Positions 11,933-23,420 of a stretch of 64,000 bases of DNA are shown piece after piece. Numbering within the stretch: position 1 is the first letter of the stretch; each line of letters begins with the position of its first letter. The stretch is from contig JAWZYV010012397.1 in NCBI GenBank assembly GCA_038373885.1, positions 620,001 to 684,000 on the forward strand, in the 5' to 3' direction. This DNA comes from Cheiracanthium punctorium. Lineage: Eukaryota; Arthropoda; Arachnida; Araneae; Cheiracanthiidae. Position numbers and translations under genes: made by a program. The notes beneath the pieces are model-generated. The model saw only the letters and a program-made list of their open reading frames with translations, made no database searches and was not told where the DNA came from.

Positions 11933-14693
11933 TAACTTGATTTATAAAAGAAATCACCGGATATAATATTTGTTAAAAAATGGAGCAACGTAAGCTTGTA
12001 AATTAATTTCAATGGCTATGAATTTTAAATACATTTCCTTAATTAACAAAATAATTAGAGTTTGGGATAAAATAATTTTGTTTAGATATTATGTAAACAT
12101 GTAAAATTATGTTGGATTGCATGAAAAGTAATGAAACATTGTCCAAAATCTGGTTACTCAGTCTTACTGTAGATTTTGATACGACCTTTCTGTGCTGTAA
12201 AAAGCTTCACCGAACTAGTTTATCAGCCTACTGCCCCTACTCGTCATGGCAATTTTTAGAAAAACTACCAGGAAATATTTGATTTCTTATAATTTATGAT
12301 ACTACATCAAAAGGAAGCATTTGTGCACTCCAAAAATCGAATATTCTCTGATCCACTACCAAATATCCGAAGGTCGGACACACTTAGATTACTATATCAT
12401 GCAAAATTTCGGACATTTTCAAAATTTCAGAAATTCATAACGTTTGAAAGAGTCGACAGAAAGTAATTGGAACCTCACAATTTTCATCTCGAAGGTAAAT
12501 ACAACAAGCAGACAAACAACCATTAAGTGTACGACATCGATCGAAAAATGAATTTGGTTTTATATGGAGCTACCCTTATGTGAAAATGTTTTAGTTAATC
12601 AAAATAAAATTCACGTACAATCTCGTAATAATTCTGAATAATTCGAAGTTTAAATTTCATCTAAAAATTTTATCTTTTTTTTCCTACTAAATTACTAAAT
12701 ATGGTAAAATTGAACGAAGAATCAAAAATGCCTATGCGAACAATTGCTTTTAATAGCTGCATTGTGTGTCAATTGACTCCAAAGGTACACTTTTTTAAGA
12801 TCTCAATATATGAGGAAGTTTTTTATTTATTTTTTTTTTTTGGGAGGGGTTGATGGGGTTAATATTATTTTACGAAACTGTAGCTTCGTGTAAAAAACTG
12901 AGGCAATTTTTCCTACTGGGTAGGTAGATCTTTATATAAGCCTTAAACATTTTCTTAATATTGAAGAAACCTGCTGATTTATATAAATACTTTCTTGTTG
13001 CTGTGTATTTTTAAAAATCCTTTTCAAATATTTCATCTAAATCCTTTTATTTACTCGAAACTAATGCACTCAAAGTTTCTAAAATTGTCTTTTATACCAA
13101 TTAGAGAAGAATGCTTAGGTGTTTTAGACAGATAACTTCGTATGAAGTATTTCGTATTTGTATGTATGCTTTAAAATTAATTGTTAAAATCTATTTTTAA
13201 GTACATAACTATTTCAACATTTTGGGGTTTAAATCATTAATTATTAAAGAATTCCATTCAGTAAAAATGTTAGTAAAGGCGAAATGAAACTATAGTTTAC
13301 TAACCATCTTTCTTTCAATTTATTTATAAATACTGTACAAAATACACTCATAATGTGTTTATGTAGAAATACAAATATCCATTACATCAGTGTTATGATT
13401 ACAAGCATCCATGTTATTTCGAAGTTCAACAGAAGTTCGGAAACATTTAAAATTCCTTCCTTCTCAATCCCTTCTTCTGAACTGTGAAACCGTGGAAGTA
13501 CTGCTTCCATCTGTTGAGAAGAAAACTAATTAAACCAGCATTGGTACTTTTAAACTTATGTTCGGTATTAAACGCTTATAAAACTATCAGAAAATGTTTT
13601 TATACCATTCTGCTTTGACGAATGACAGCTACTTTTTAAATGCGTATGTAAAATTTAATAGCATTCATTTCATTTTCAATTTTTTTTTCCACCTTTTTTA
13701 AATCAAATGAACTTTTCAAATTTAAAACGTCTTGTTAATACATTAATCTCATGTATGGGTATTCAATTGGTTATATTTTAATGTCGTATTCAATTATGCA
13801 GCAAATTAAGTAGAATAGAAATATGTCACAGAAAAGGGAATTAACATACTAATGAATGTGTCGGTGGGAATGAGTGCACAAAGTTAAATGTGGCATGTAA
13901 ATGCTCATGTAGATATCCATACTTTTTAAAAATTACAGTTCTTTTGTGACCTTCTTTCAGAATGCTTTCCGATATCCTTCAATATGAATTATTTAAGTAA
14001 TATTTTTTAAATTATTTACCTTTTAAAAACGAATTCATCCAGGACGCTTTGAAAAGTTAAACTGTTAATCAAAAGCATGGCGAAAAGAAAGAATCTTGAA
14101 TGAAATAAAACGAGCAAAATAACTGGTTTTCGAGACAAATACTCAAAAAGGAACCTTTAAAACAGCGTAATAAATACTCAATACAGTAATAAAAATATAC
14201 ATGCACATTCCAAGTGACAAAAATGTCACCCTTCATCAGAAGAAAATCTTAACAAGCCTGATAATGGAGAGTGGACCTTAAGTTTCGCCCGAACAGTTTC
14301 CATTATTATCATCAGTGCTTTCTATGTAAAGTTTTTAGTTTATTAGGAGTCTTAAAGTCTGATTTTGAACATGATTGTGATCGTTATCACTACACGGGTT
14401 AAGTAAATCTCTAGAGCTCAGCCTTACTAGTGGACTTAAATAAAAATGACAGCAGATTCATTTGCAAAATCTGTCTTGTAAATCACTGTGCTTTCGTAAA
14501 GAGCTTTCTCGTGTTTTTAATCGTTAAAATTAAACTTAGCTGAGGATCTCTTAAACCTATCTAAAATGTGTCTGTAAATCAATGTTATCCAATCCGAATA
14601 CATTTTCCGTAGCGTGCATTAGGCCGAATGTTTTTGTGATTTTAATTCTTCTGTAAATATAGCATTTACTGCAGCCAAATTTCAATAATCATT
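11933..14693. other. Gene-free AT-rich DNA
   Basis: No gene or repeat structure could be supported. A T-run (12828-12840) and ordinary AT-rich sequence are all that is visible. Confidence 0.45.
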
Positions 14694-14708
14694 CAGAGAA
14701 CTATTTTG

Positions 14709-14943
14709 GTTGGTTGGTTGGTTTTTTTGGCGCAAGGTCCAGAGAGGACATACTGCGCCAGACGTTGAGTTAAGTCAAATAAAGATGTGTTCAGTATAAA
14801 AGGTGTCATAAAACCTAGTAAAAGCTAAAATGTAAAGGTGATAAAGGAGACAAGTAAAATTCAAAAGTAGATAAAAGAGGTAAAACCAAAGGCATGTGGA
14901 TGGGGGCTCCCATCCAGACGCCAGTCAGGCTAAAGTGGACATT
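14709..14943 (-). other. 3' UTR and CCAA-repeat tail of the LINE
   Basis: On the minus strand the region after the ORF2 stop is about 235 bp long and ends GGCGCCAAAAA-type sequence followed by about four CCAA units (plus strand GTTGGTTGGTTGG at 14709-14721), directly against the target duplication. Several LINE groups use a short tandem tail of this kind in place of poly(A); the I factor tail is built on TAA. Confidence 0.8.
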
Positions 14944-17900
14944 TCATACTGAATAAAATATGTTTGTGCACCGAAGAAAGGCAAACAAGTTATGGTGTGG
15001 GATATCACCCAATACGTCGTCTAGTTTGGGATGAGAAGAGTTAAAAAATATTTGGTAAAGATCATTAAAAGCAGAGCAAGAGGTTAAAAGATGATGTATG
15101 CTAAGTTGAGTATGACAATGTGGGCATTCAGGAGCAGGTTCGCCCAAAAGGAGGTACTTATGGGTTAGTCTCGTATGGCCAATGCGAAGACGAGTGAGAG
15201 TGACATCGTGCTTGCGGTACGGTTGAGTGGGCCAGTGGGTAAGGGCTGGCCGGATAGAGTGAAGTTTGTTTTCGGTTTCACAGTCCCATATGTGATTCCA
15301 AGTGCCTTTTGTTAGGGAAGAGATGCCAGACTTTATATCCGTATAGGGCAGATCACAGTTATATGGGACGGTAGAATGCCTGGCCAAACAATCTGCTTTT
15401 TCGTTTCCGGGAATCCCAATATGGCTAGGTACCCAGCAGTAGAGGATAATGTAACCACGGTTCATCAGTCTCTTGTGCATGCGTAAGACTTTCAAAATAT
15501 AACTATGAGTGAGGGAGCCGGATTTCAGATTCTCCAAGACACTTAATGAGTCAGAGTAGAGGATGAAATGTTTGGTATTTGTTCTCGAGATGTAAAGAAG
15601 GCTTTCATAAATAGCTATTAATTCGGCTGTAAATATGGAACAAAACGAAGGTAGGGTGTAGTTGTAAGAATGATTATGATGTACATAAGCAAAGCCAACG
15701 TGATTATGAGATTTTGAGCCGTCAGTATACAGTTCTTCGAAGTTTTGATATTTGCTTTTATGGTCTAGAAATAGCTGTTTATATATTATGGGGTCAGTGT
15801 TTGGTTTTGTGAAGCCTTCGAATGGTTGTAGGTAGGGAATCTGCAATTTGGTCCATGGTGGGACTTCATGAAATGAACAAGTAGATACTTTAAGATCCTC
15901 CAAGTGGGTACCGACTACACTCCTACGGATCCTAAGTCCGAAGGGGGGAGTGCAGGAAGGGCGATTTGCATAAAACTGGTCCAGTTGGGTATCTATGAAA
16001 GAATCCTTTAAGGCATGTGAAGAATGAGAAAAGATGCGAAAATAGGTATTCAATGACAATTTGTGGCGTATGAGAGTGAGAGATGGTTCATGGCAGGTGA
16101 CGTAAAAGCTATGTACAGGTGATGTCCTAAAAGCTCCAGAGCATATGCGTAGTGCAGTATGATGCACGGTGTCAAGTTTTTTTAGCATTGATTTAGAAGC
16201 CGATCCATAAATGCAACTTGCATAGTCCATTTTGGAACGGATGATGGCTGTGTAGATCCGCATGAGAGCATCCCGCTCGGCTCCCCAAGAGTTATTGGTT
16301 AAAACTTTTAAAATGTTCAGTTTTTTTTCGCATTTTCTACGAATGTCAGAAATATGATTAGCAAACGTAAGTTTTTTGTCAAAAGTTAGACCTAAAAATT
16401 TAATAGAGTCCTTGATAGTGATTTTAGTATGATGGAGGTAAAGTTCAGGATCCGGGTGGATCCCACGCTTCCGGCAGATGTGAGTACAAGTTGTTTTTTC
16501 TGCAGAAATATTATACGCATTGGTATTGCACCATTTTTGGATGTGATTGATAGTGGTCTGAAGCTGCCGTTCTATGTAACTCATGTCTTGCCCCTGACAG
16601 GAGATCTGTAGATCATCAACATATAGGCTACCGTGTACTGTCGGAGGGAGCTCGTTAAGGATATTGTTGATTTTTATAGAAAAGAGGGTGACGCTAAGGA
16701 CAGAGCCTTGTGGTACACCCTCTTGTACAAAGTTATCTGAAAGGGTATCCTTGATGCGTACTTTGAAGTTCCCGAGTGAGAGAAAATTTTTGATAAATAT
16801 AGGTAGGTTTCCACGGAAGCCCATATTGAAGAGATCACGCAGTATGCCATATCTCCAAGTGTGGTCATAGGCTTTTTCAATATCAAAAAATATTGACACA
16901 AGATGTTTTTTTTCTTAAGAATGCGTTACGGATTTGAGTTTCTAAATGTAAAATGTTATCAATGGTGCTTCTGCCTTTGCGGAAGCCACTCTGGAAAGGG
17001 TGTATATGGCCCTCAGTTTCTAAAATGTATACTAGACGAGTATTAATCATTCGCTCCAGTAGTTTGCACAGACAACTAGTTAGGGCTATGGGACGATAGT
17101 TATTGGGATTAGTGGTGTCTTTTCCAGGTTTTGGTATGGGGATGACCATTGCATTTCTCCACTCCAAGGGAAAGGCGTGCTCATTCCATATTCTGTTGTA
17201 TAGCTGTAATAGACTAAATAAAGAATCATAGGAGAGATGTTTAAGCATTTCATTAGTGATGCCATCAGGGCGAGGGGATGTGTTTGATGACTGTCTTAAA
17301 CTGTTGCGTAGTTCATTCAAAGTGAAATTACTATTGTAGGAGAAGTTCGAGGAAGTTTTGAAATTTAATTTATGGCATTCGGATTGTTCCTTATATGGAA
17401 GAAAACTGTTAGAATAGGAGGTATTGCAGGATGTGAATGCTAGAGATTGACCTATTGTATTTGCAATTCTTTTTTGTATCTGAAATAATTTGGTTATTGA
17501 TGGTCAGGCAGGATATGGAGTGATTACTATAAATGACCATGATTCTTTTAGTTTTGTCCCATAGTTCTTTACTGGAGGTTGAGGGAGAGATTCCTGAGAC
17601 GTACTGAATCCAGGATTCTCTCTGAGAACGCCTCCTTATTTTGCGTGCGTGTGCACGTGCTTGTTTGGAGGTAATAAGGTTTTCAGTGGTGGGGTACCGC
17701 CGAAAATTACCCCACGCTTTCTTCTGCTGTTTTTTAGCGAGGGTGCAAGCCTCGTTCCACCACGGCTTTTTAATTCTATGGTTGCTTTTAACAGATTTTG
17801 GAATGCTCGCGTCAGCTGCATTAATGATAATGGAGGTGACATTCCTAACGACCTCGTCTATGTTTCCTTCAATAATGTTTGGTAATATGGTAGATAGCAA

Positions 17901-18620
17901 GGTGAAGGTCTGCCAGTCTGCTTTATTATGTATGTATCTGGGTATGTTAGTGGTTTGGTTGACATTCTGATATAAGGGCGAGAGAATGATCGGAAAGTGA
18001 TCGCTGTTATGCAAGTCGCCAGAAACTGAGAAATTATAGAGGGGGAGGATTGAAGGAGAACAGATGGCAAGGTCGATGGCATGAAAGGATTTAGTTGGAT
18101 GATGGAAGTAAGTATTGTCGCCGTTATTCATAATACATAGAGAGAAATCAGTTGTAATTTGTTCTATTTGTTCACCTCTAGTATTGGTATCTTTGCTGCC
18201 CTATAATGGGCTATGGCCATTCATGTCACCAAGGAGTATAAATGGTGTTGGGAGTTGATGAATAAGATTACTGAGAGATGTTTGGCTGATTGTTTCATTA
18301 GGAGGGAGATAAATGCAGCAGATGGTAGTGAGCTGTTTTAATTTGACAGGAGCGGCAACTGCTTGGAGATTGGTATTCAGATTGACTATTATGTAGGGAT
18401 AGTTATTGTTGACTAACACGGCCACACCACCAGAGGCCCTGTCCCTCAGTTCGTAGTCTTTCCGAAGGATTGTATATTTGCGGATGGTAGGATGTTTATC
18501 AGGTTTGAGATAAGTTTCTTGAAGAGCAAAGCAGGCGGGATTGAGGTCATAGAGAAGTACTTTAAGGTCATCAATTTTATTCTGAAAGCCGTGGCAGTTC
18601 CATGAGAGCAACAATGCCAT
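14944..18620 (-). pseudogene. LINE ORF2: endonuclease, reverse transcriptase and RNase H, broken
   Basis: The product would nick target DNA and copy the element RNA into it. The start is the ATG at 18620, two bases after the ORF1 stop. The endonuclease comes first: SWNCHGFQNK, LQETYLKPD, GGVAVLV and LLGDMNGHSPL, then a TAG stop at 18201-18203. The same frame continues to SDHFPIIL. A one-base shift in an A run near 17470 precedes the RT fingers (NYRPIALTSCLCKLLERM, QSGFRKGRSTID). A second shift in an A run near 16905 precedes FFDIEKAYDHTW, GVPQGSVLS and the catalytic YVDD (16612-16623). RNase H follows with the Asp-Glu-Asp-Asp set in YTDGSKS, FTAELIAI, LYSDSLS and GNEKADCLA (residues 393, 426, 450 and 503 of the last block). 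A C-x2-C-x7-H-x4-C knuckle lies near the C-terminus. All domains are present, so only small lesions inactivate it. Confidence 0.93.
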
Positions 18621-18622
18621 AA

Positions 18623-19936
18623 TTATGTATTGTTATGGGCATTGTGCGTGTCCTTTGTAATCCCTGCAGAGATATCAGGCGGTTTTATTTCTTCGTGTTC
18701 CATCGATTCTTCATCACTAATATCAGTTTCAGATGGATCTAGTTTTAAAATTGTGTCATCAATATGTGGCTGTGGAGGTACTTTTTTCTTGCTAAATTTG
18801 TTATATTTTAATTTGTAAGTAGCTGTTTTACTAAGCTGTGGTCTGATTTGGGTAGAGCTATTACTTGTTACCTTTTTTTTAGGTGGAGTTTTTGGGGATG
18901 TAGAGCAAGGTTTGTTCTGGTTAAGAGTACTTTGTTTACTTGGTATGGTATTGATGGTGGAAATATTTGATGGAGAGTCGGTTTGAATGGCTATTGATTT
19001 CGTAGATTTTACCATTGCAGCATAGGATAGGCCAAGTTTTGGTGAACGAGCTTCTATTGTTTTACGAGCTTCAGGGTATGAGATTCTTTGTGTAGCACAT
19101 ATTGACTGGATTTCTTTTTCAAATGCCCATTTTGGGCATGACTTTGAATATGATGGATGTTCCTGTTTACAGTTGACACATTTTGCAGCTGCAGAGCAGG
19201 TATCACTGTCGTGGTCAGAGACACCACAACGAGCGCAGGCCAGTGACCCATGACAGGAAGTTTTAGTATGACCGAACTTTTGACACTGGAAGCAACGGAT
19301 AGGATTTGGTATATATGGTCTTACGGGACATAATAGATAGCCAGCTTTAATATGGGATGGAATTGTGGGACACTGGAAAGTCAGAATAATATGTTTAGTG
19401 GATATAATTTGGTTATTGCGTCGAATAGTGATTTGACGCACAGCACATACTTTTTCATCTTTTAGGTTTTCTAATATTTCGGCTTCAGAGCAGTGCAAAA
19501 GTTCAGGTTCTGATACTACTCCTTGTGAGATATTTAAGGATGTATGGGGTGTCACTGTAACAGATTTTAGGCCAAAGTTTTTAATCTTCATTATTTTGGA
19601 TTCTTGTCTATTGCTTGATACTTCAACTAATAGGTCTCCAGATCGTAATTTTTTAACTTTTTTGACTTCTCCTACATTGTCTGTGATACATTTGTGTATT
19701 AAGAATGGTGATGTTTCATTAAAGGTACCTTCAACATAGTGGATGATGAAGAATCGAGCGTTCATATGTGAAAGTTGTGCATCAGTGTTTTCATTAGGAG
19801 TGGTCAGTGGATTTAAGGTATGCGGGACATTGACGTTTGACAAAGAATTTTTCATAGCCATGTTGGGGGAATTGAGATTCGGACCCGACCGCACCACCCA
19901 CCACGGAGCCCAACGAGGGGGTGTGCAATTGCACAC
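18623..19936 (-). CDS. LINE ORF1: gag-like RNA-binding protein
   Basis: An open frame of 437 codons. It should bind element RNA and form the ribonucleoprotein, as ORF1 proteins of I- and Jockey-type LINEs do. Three zinc knuckles lie near the middle: CFQCQKFGHTKTSC, CARCGVSDHDSDTC and a third CVNCKQEHPSYSKSC with altered spacing. Upstream is a segment with KVKKLRSGDLLVEV and RFFIIHYVEGTF, the RRM-like part often seen in such proteins. The C-terminal third is Ser/Thr/Lys-rich and probably disordered, with an acidic end (DISDEESMEHEE). The first ATG is at 19936, but the ATG at 19861 (MAMKNSL) is an equally plausible start. The stop TAA (18623-18625) sits two bases before the ORF2 ATG, so ORF2 may be translated by reinitiation. 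No lesion seen. Confidence 0.88.
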   Translation of the reverse strand: MCNCTPPRWAPWWVVRSGPNLNSPNMAMKNSLSNVNVPHTLNPLTTPNENTDAQLSHMNARFFIIHYVEGTFNETSPFLIHKCITDNVGEVKKVKKLRSGDLLVEVSSNRQESKIMKIKNFGLKSVTVTPHTSLNISQGVVSEPELLHCSEAEILENLKDEKVCAVRQITIRRNNQIISTKHIILTFQCPTIPSHIKAGYLLCPVRPYIPNPIRCFQCQKFGHTKTSCHGSLACARCGVSDHDSDTCSAAAKCVNCKQEHPSYSKSCPKWAFEKEIQSICATQRISYPEARKTIEARSPKLGLSYAAMVKSTKSIAIQTDSPSNISTINTIPSKQSTLNQNKPCSTSPKTPPKKKVTSNSSTQIRPQLSKTATYKLKYNKFSKKKVPPQPHIDDTILKLDPSETDISDEESMEHEEIKPPDISAGITKDTHNAHNNT

Positions 19937-20454
19937 CAGTGCTAATCGGGTCTATACGCGCTCAGTACATCCCTTAGGCAGCGTCCACCCTTAACGACGT
20001 GCCCAGTAGATGTCCGATTGCTTGATCCCTAGCAGTTGATCGAAATCTGTACCACCAGCCGATTGATATACAGGGGAACGCTGTATACCTCCCGTTTACC
20101 CGAAGCCGAGGCCAAAGCAATGTGTTGAGGTTTCTCCCGTGTCTGTGGAAATTCCGTAATGATGATTTCCTTTACGGGAACACCCCTCAATTACCAGGAT
20201 CCCCATTTCCGGGGACACGGGTCTCCACGCACGGCCAACACGTGGGTAGTTTTCCGCCAATAGAAGCTGACGGCACAGGGCGACCGCAGCTTCTAAAGGG
20301 GGGCCCTCACCTCCAAAGAGGAAACCACAACGAGGGGGAAAGGGAAGGATAAAGCAAAGAAGAGAGGAGAGTAGAGCAAAGAAAAGCGAAAGATCGCTGG
20401 GGCCCCGGGATTGCGACACCCGTAAAAACCTAAAGAAGGTTTTCCCCCTGAGGG
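19937..20454 (-). promoter_or_regulatory. LINE 5' UTR, probable internal promoter
   Basis: About 518 bp between the target duplication and the first ORF1 ATG, GC-richer than the surroundings. On the minus strand the element begins CCCTCAGGGGGAAAACC. Elements of this kind carry an internal promoter at the 5' end; I could not identify defined core motifs. Open frames in this stretch on either strand are probably chance. Confidence 0.6.
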
Positions 20455-20469
20455 CAGAGAACTATTTTG

Positions 20470-22621
20470 AATAGAAAGAGAAAATATACTAAAAATTGGA
20501 AAAGAAAACTACATTTTTCTACTGTAGTGTTTATTTTTATTTGTTTGTTCGTTTAAAAATTTCAAACTGGATTGGGAAGAATTAGAATTGTCTCATAAAG
20601 TCAATTTACCTGCTATTTAAAACGATAACTGTATGACAATTGCATTCTCATTTCCTAAAGCTTCCCTTCGTCGACAACCATTGCTATTCGACCAGTAGTC
20701 TGTCCACACTAAACGCAGGTAATTAGCAGCTACTGTTTCAAAGTAAAACAGCTACTGAATGTAAACAGAAAGATGACAGCATAGGTATTTATCATCAAAA
20801 AATTATGATATTTACAAAACAGTTTCGATACAGCTTAACATGCCATTGTCAAAGCTAAAGTTACTAAATATAATTACTGCTTTTGTTTTATAACAAAACT
20901 CAAATCCAGTAAGTCATTTTAAAGCATCCAATAACAAGTCAGAACAGAGGTCGGTCAAACCAAACAATGGGGGGAAAGAAACAATGGAGATCCGTTCAGT
21001 ATGGAGCTCTTTAACGCTTCTCTTATCTTGCATCATATTTTATATGTTTAGTTTTTTCTGATTGGGTGTTTAAGGACCCAAAAAATCCTTGTTTTGTGAA
21101 AATTTTCGTTTTCTTTTATTTTATAGGTCACACGATTAGGACCCCAAAACCGTTTTACTTTTGTTTCTACGATAACTAGAAGCTAAGGTATAAAAGAAAT
21201 AATGACCCGAATAATGTGTTTAAGATATTGATTTGAAATTTTGTTAGGATATTTTGATCATTGCCAGCTGTGTTATGGAACAGAATATAACATTTCTGTG
21301 CTTATTTATTGATCTTATTACCATTTTTTTCTTCAAAAAATGCCTTTTTTCCCGAAAAATACTGAGTTTTCCTATAAAAATGAAAATATTTTCGTAACTA
21401 ATAGAACATTTTCTAATCTTATGGTTAATAACACTGATAAATATATTAGTCATATACTGTATAAATATATCTACTATATAAAATACTAAAAAACATCTAT
21501 TTGAATACTATACTATACAAAATACTGAAAAACATCTAATAGAATTGTTGACAGGAGGTGTGGCATAAATACTTTTTTTTTTAACCAAAACTTAAATTTG
21601 CATAGATTTGAAAACTTAGATTGAATTTCATTTAAAACTGTATTTAAATTTTTAGTTTCACACTCCGTTTTAATTAAAAACATGGATTTTTCATTATGGC
21701 TTTAGTTTTTTGAAAAAAAAAAGTGTCCCGAAGGTAGGTTCATACCTTAATTTACACGTATAGGATAAACATATTGATTTCTAAAATTTTATACGCCTTG
21801 GAATCCCTCCTATTTAGTTGAGGCTTTTTTCGTCAACACTTTTCCTAAATTCTTTTTAAAAAGTTTACGCCTTCAACTAGGTGTTAAATTTATCAAAGAA
21901 AAGAAAAAAATTCATTTCGTTGTAGGGGAAAAAATTTGCTACGGTCGAAAGCCTAACTGAATACCGAACTAAAACTGTTTACAAGTGATTTTCCCTCACA
22001 AACTTTTATATTCTGTTTTCCGGAAATCAATTTAAAGGGCAGAGTCAAAAAGGGGCATTTAGAAGCTTTAAAAGTGATTTTAATTGAATGAGGCCAACAT
22101 CTCGGCAAACACGCTTTTAATCTTAGCATCGGACAGACTTGGCTGCATTCTGGAACCGCATATTCATCATCGCAGTTGACACATGAAACAAGGGTTTGGG
22201 AGGAAGGGAAAAAGAAAAAAAAAATCTGAAAATGAAAATTCTCAAGGGATGTGCAAAAAGTGTATTTTCACTCTTTTAAAGAATTTGTCATGCTGATGAT
22301 AAAGTGCAGTTGAGATTTCTTTGGGTATAAAATCATAATAAAAGTAAGATAAGTAGTTTCTAAAGTCGGATTTTTAAAGAAAATACTTTTATTAACGTTT
22401 GATAGGGGAGCGAATATGAATAGCTTCTGAGTGATCATTTTTAATCCCCTCGGACATATGCATTGAATAAAAGTATTTTCTTCATATTGGAAAAAAAATG
22501 TGAGTGTGTTTTTTGCATTTTATCTGAATTTACTCCTACATTATGCATTATCTCAGTTCCATATAGACATGATAGTTACTTTATTCCAAATAGTTTATTA
22601 TATAAATAATACATGCACACT

Positions 22622-22654
<33 letters not shown>

Positions 22655-22842
22655 AATGTATAAAAAGGTAATTTGGGTTTTACTAGTTTGGGTATTGTTC
22701 AAGCGGGACTTTCACTGTAAGTTTTGCTTTCCTGTCATACTTGCCACGCGCGCTCTGGAGCTATGTTTTATTTATTTTGTTATTTGTCAGACATCAGGCC
22801 GTCGATTCTGAGTTCTTTAGAGTCTACACGTGTCCCCACGCC
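20470..22842. other. Gene-free AT-rich DNA with short repeats
   Basis: No gene supported. A short tandem duplication lies at about 21471-21540 (two copies of a unit on AAAATACT then AAAAACATCTA). A TA/TG microsatellite sits at 22622-22653. Near 22100-22200 the minus strand reads a cysteine-rich peptide of about 35 residues, discussed under rejected items. Confidence 0.45.
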
Positions 22843-23131
22843 TTTGTAGCCCCGGATGCGGGTCATGTTGGTAAATGTGTGTGGTTCGATCAGAGATAAG
22901 AGATAGGCGGAGTTATGTCTTCGCAAACCACGTGGTGTGGTAAGCGTAAATACTCCCGTACATCGAAAATCGAGAGACTTCTGCCACTGGAACTGCTTAA
23001 TTTGTCCACGCTGATTTTTGTACCCGTCTCCCCCTCTCCTCTTCTCACTCTATATTGTAACTTAAAGATAATGTTTAATAAACCGTTTTACCTGCCTTAA
23101 CTCTGGAACTTTACTGAAATATCTCACGTCT
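22843..23131 (+). repeat. Possible solo LTR or LTR fragment
   Basis: The stretch starts TGTAGCCCCGGATGCGGG and ends ACGTCTCA, so it has TG and CA ends. It contains AATAAA near 23079 about 50 bp before the end, and is GC-richer than its surroundings. This is the layout of an LTR with U3, R and U5. No target duplication is visible at these ends and no internal retroelement sequence adjoins. It could also be an unrelated island. Confidence 0.3.
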
Positions 23132-23149
23132 CATATATATATATATATA

Positions 23150-23420
23150 CATATGCGCTACGGGAAAGTTGTGTCGTGGAACCGGAGGGGTGGCATGGCT
23201 GTTGAGGCGCATTCTCGGCGTGGAGACTAGGCGAGGCGTTGACGGGCAAGGACTCTGGCTTAGAGCCCCCCCCCGGGCCGGCCGCGCCGGTGGATGGGAG
23301 AATATGAGTCGAACTCCGACTGCGGTTACATAATTTTATTTGGATTCAATACATCTTTATTTGGCAGTTGCGTCACGCGAAAGTTCCGCTCCTGGGATGA
23401 TGCATCCGCTTTTATGACCT
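23150..23420 (-). other. GC-rich island, possibly an old reverse-oriented LTR piece
   Basis: Bases 23150-23310 are strongly GC-rich, with a C run followed by GGGCCGGCCGCGCCGG near 23265-23291, in otherwise AT-rich DNA. On the minus strand two AATAAA motifs lie near 23330-23360, which would fit a retroelement or transcript end. No coding sequence was recognised. Neither a retroelement nor a regulatory island can be confirmed. Confidence 0.3.

Larger units (their letters stand above)
14694..20469 (-). mobile_element. Full-length I-type non-LTR retrotransposon with target duplication
   Basis: The identical 15-mer CAGAGAACTATTTTG lies at 14694-14708 and 20455-20469 and brackets a 5746-bp element (14709-20454). 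On the minus strand the order is 5' UTR, ORF1 (gag-like with zinc knuckles), ORF2 (APE-type endonuclease, reverse transcriptase, RNase H, C-terminal CCHC-like knuckle), a short 3' UTR, and a tail of CCAA repeats in place of poly(A). RNase H after the reverse transcriptase and the two-ORF layout fit the I group. The long, perfect duplication and the complete 5' end suggest a fairly recent insertion, yet ORF2 carries three lesions. Confidence 0.92.

Noticed and set aside
17636..18131. Several overlapping frames on both strands across the LINE
   Set aside because: They are other-frame shadows of the ORF2 endonuclease-to-RT region.
22090..22200. Minus-strand cysteine-rich peptide (CVNCDDEYAVPECSQVCP and on) recalling a small inhibitor domain
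   Set aside because: Only about 35 residues, no splice acceptor at the right place, no signal peptide and no neighbouring exon. The Cys spacing does not match the inhibitor family fully.
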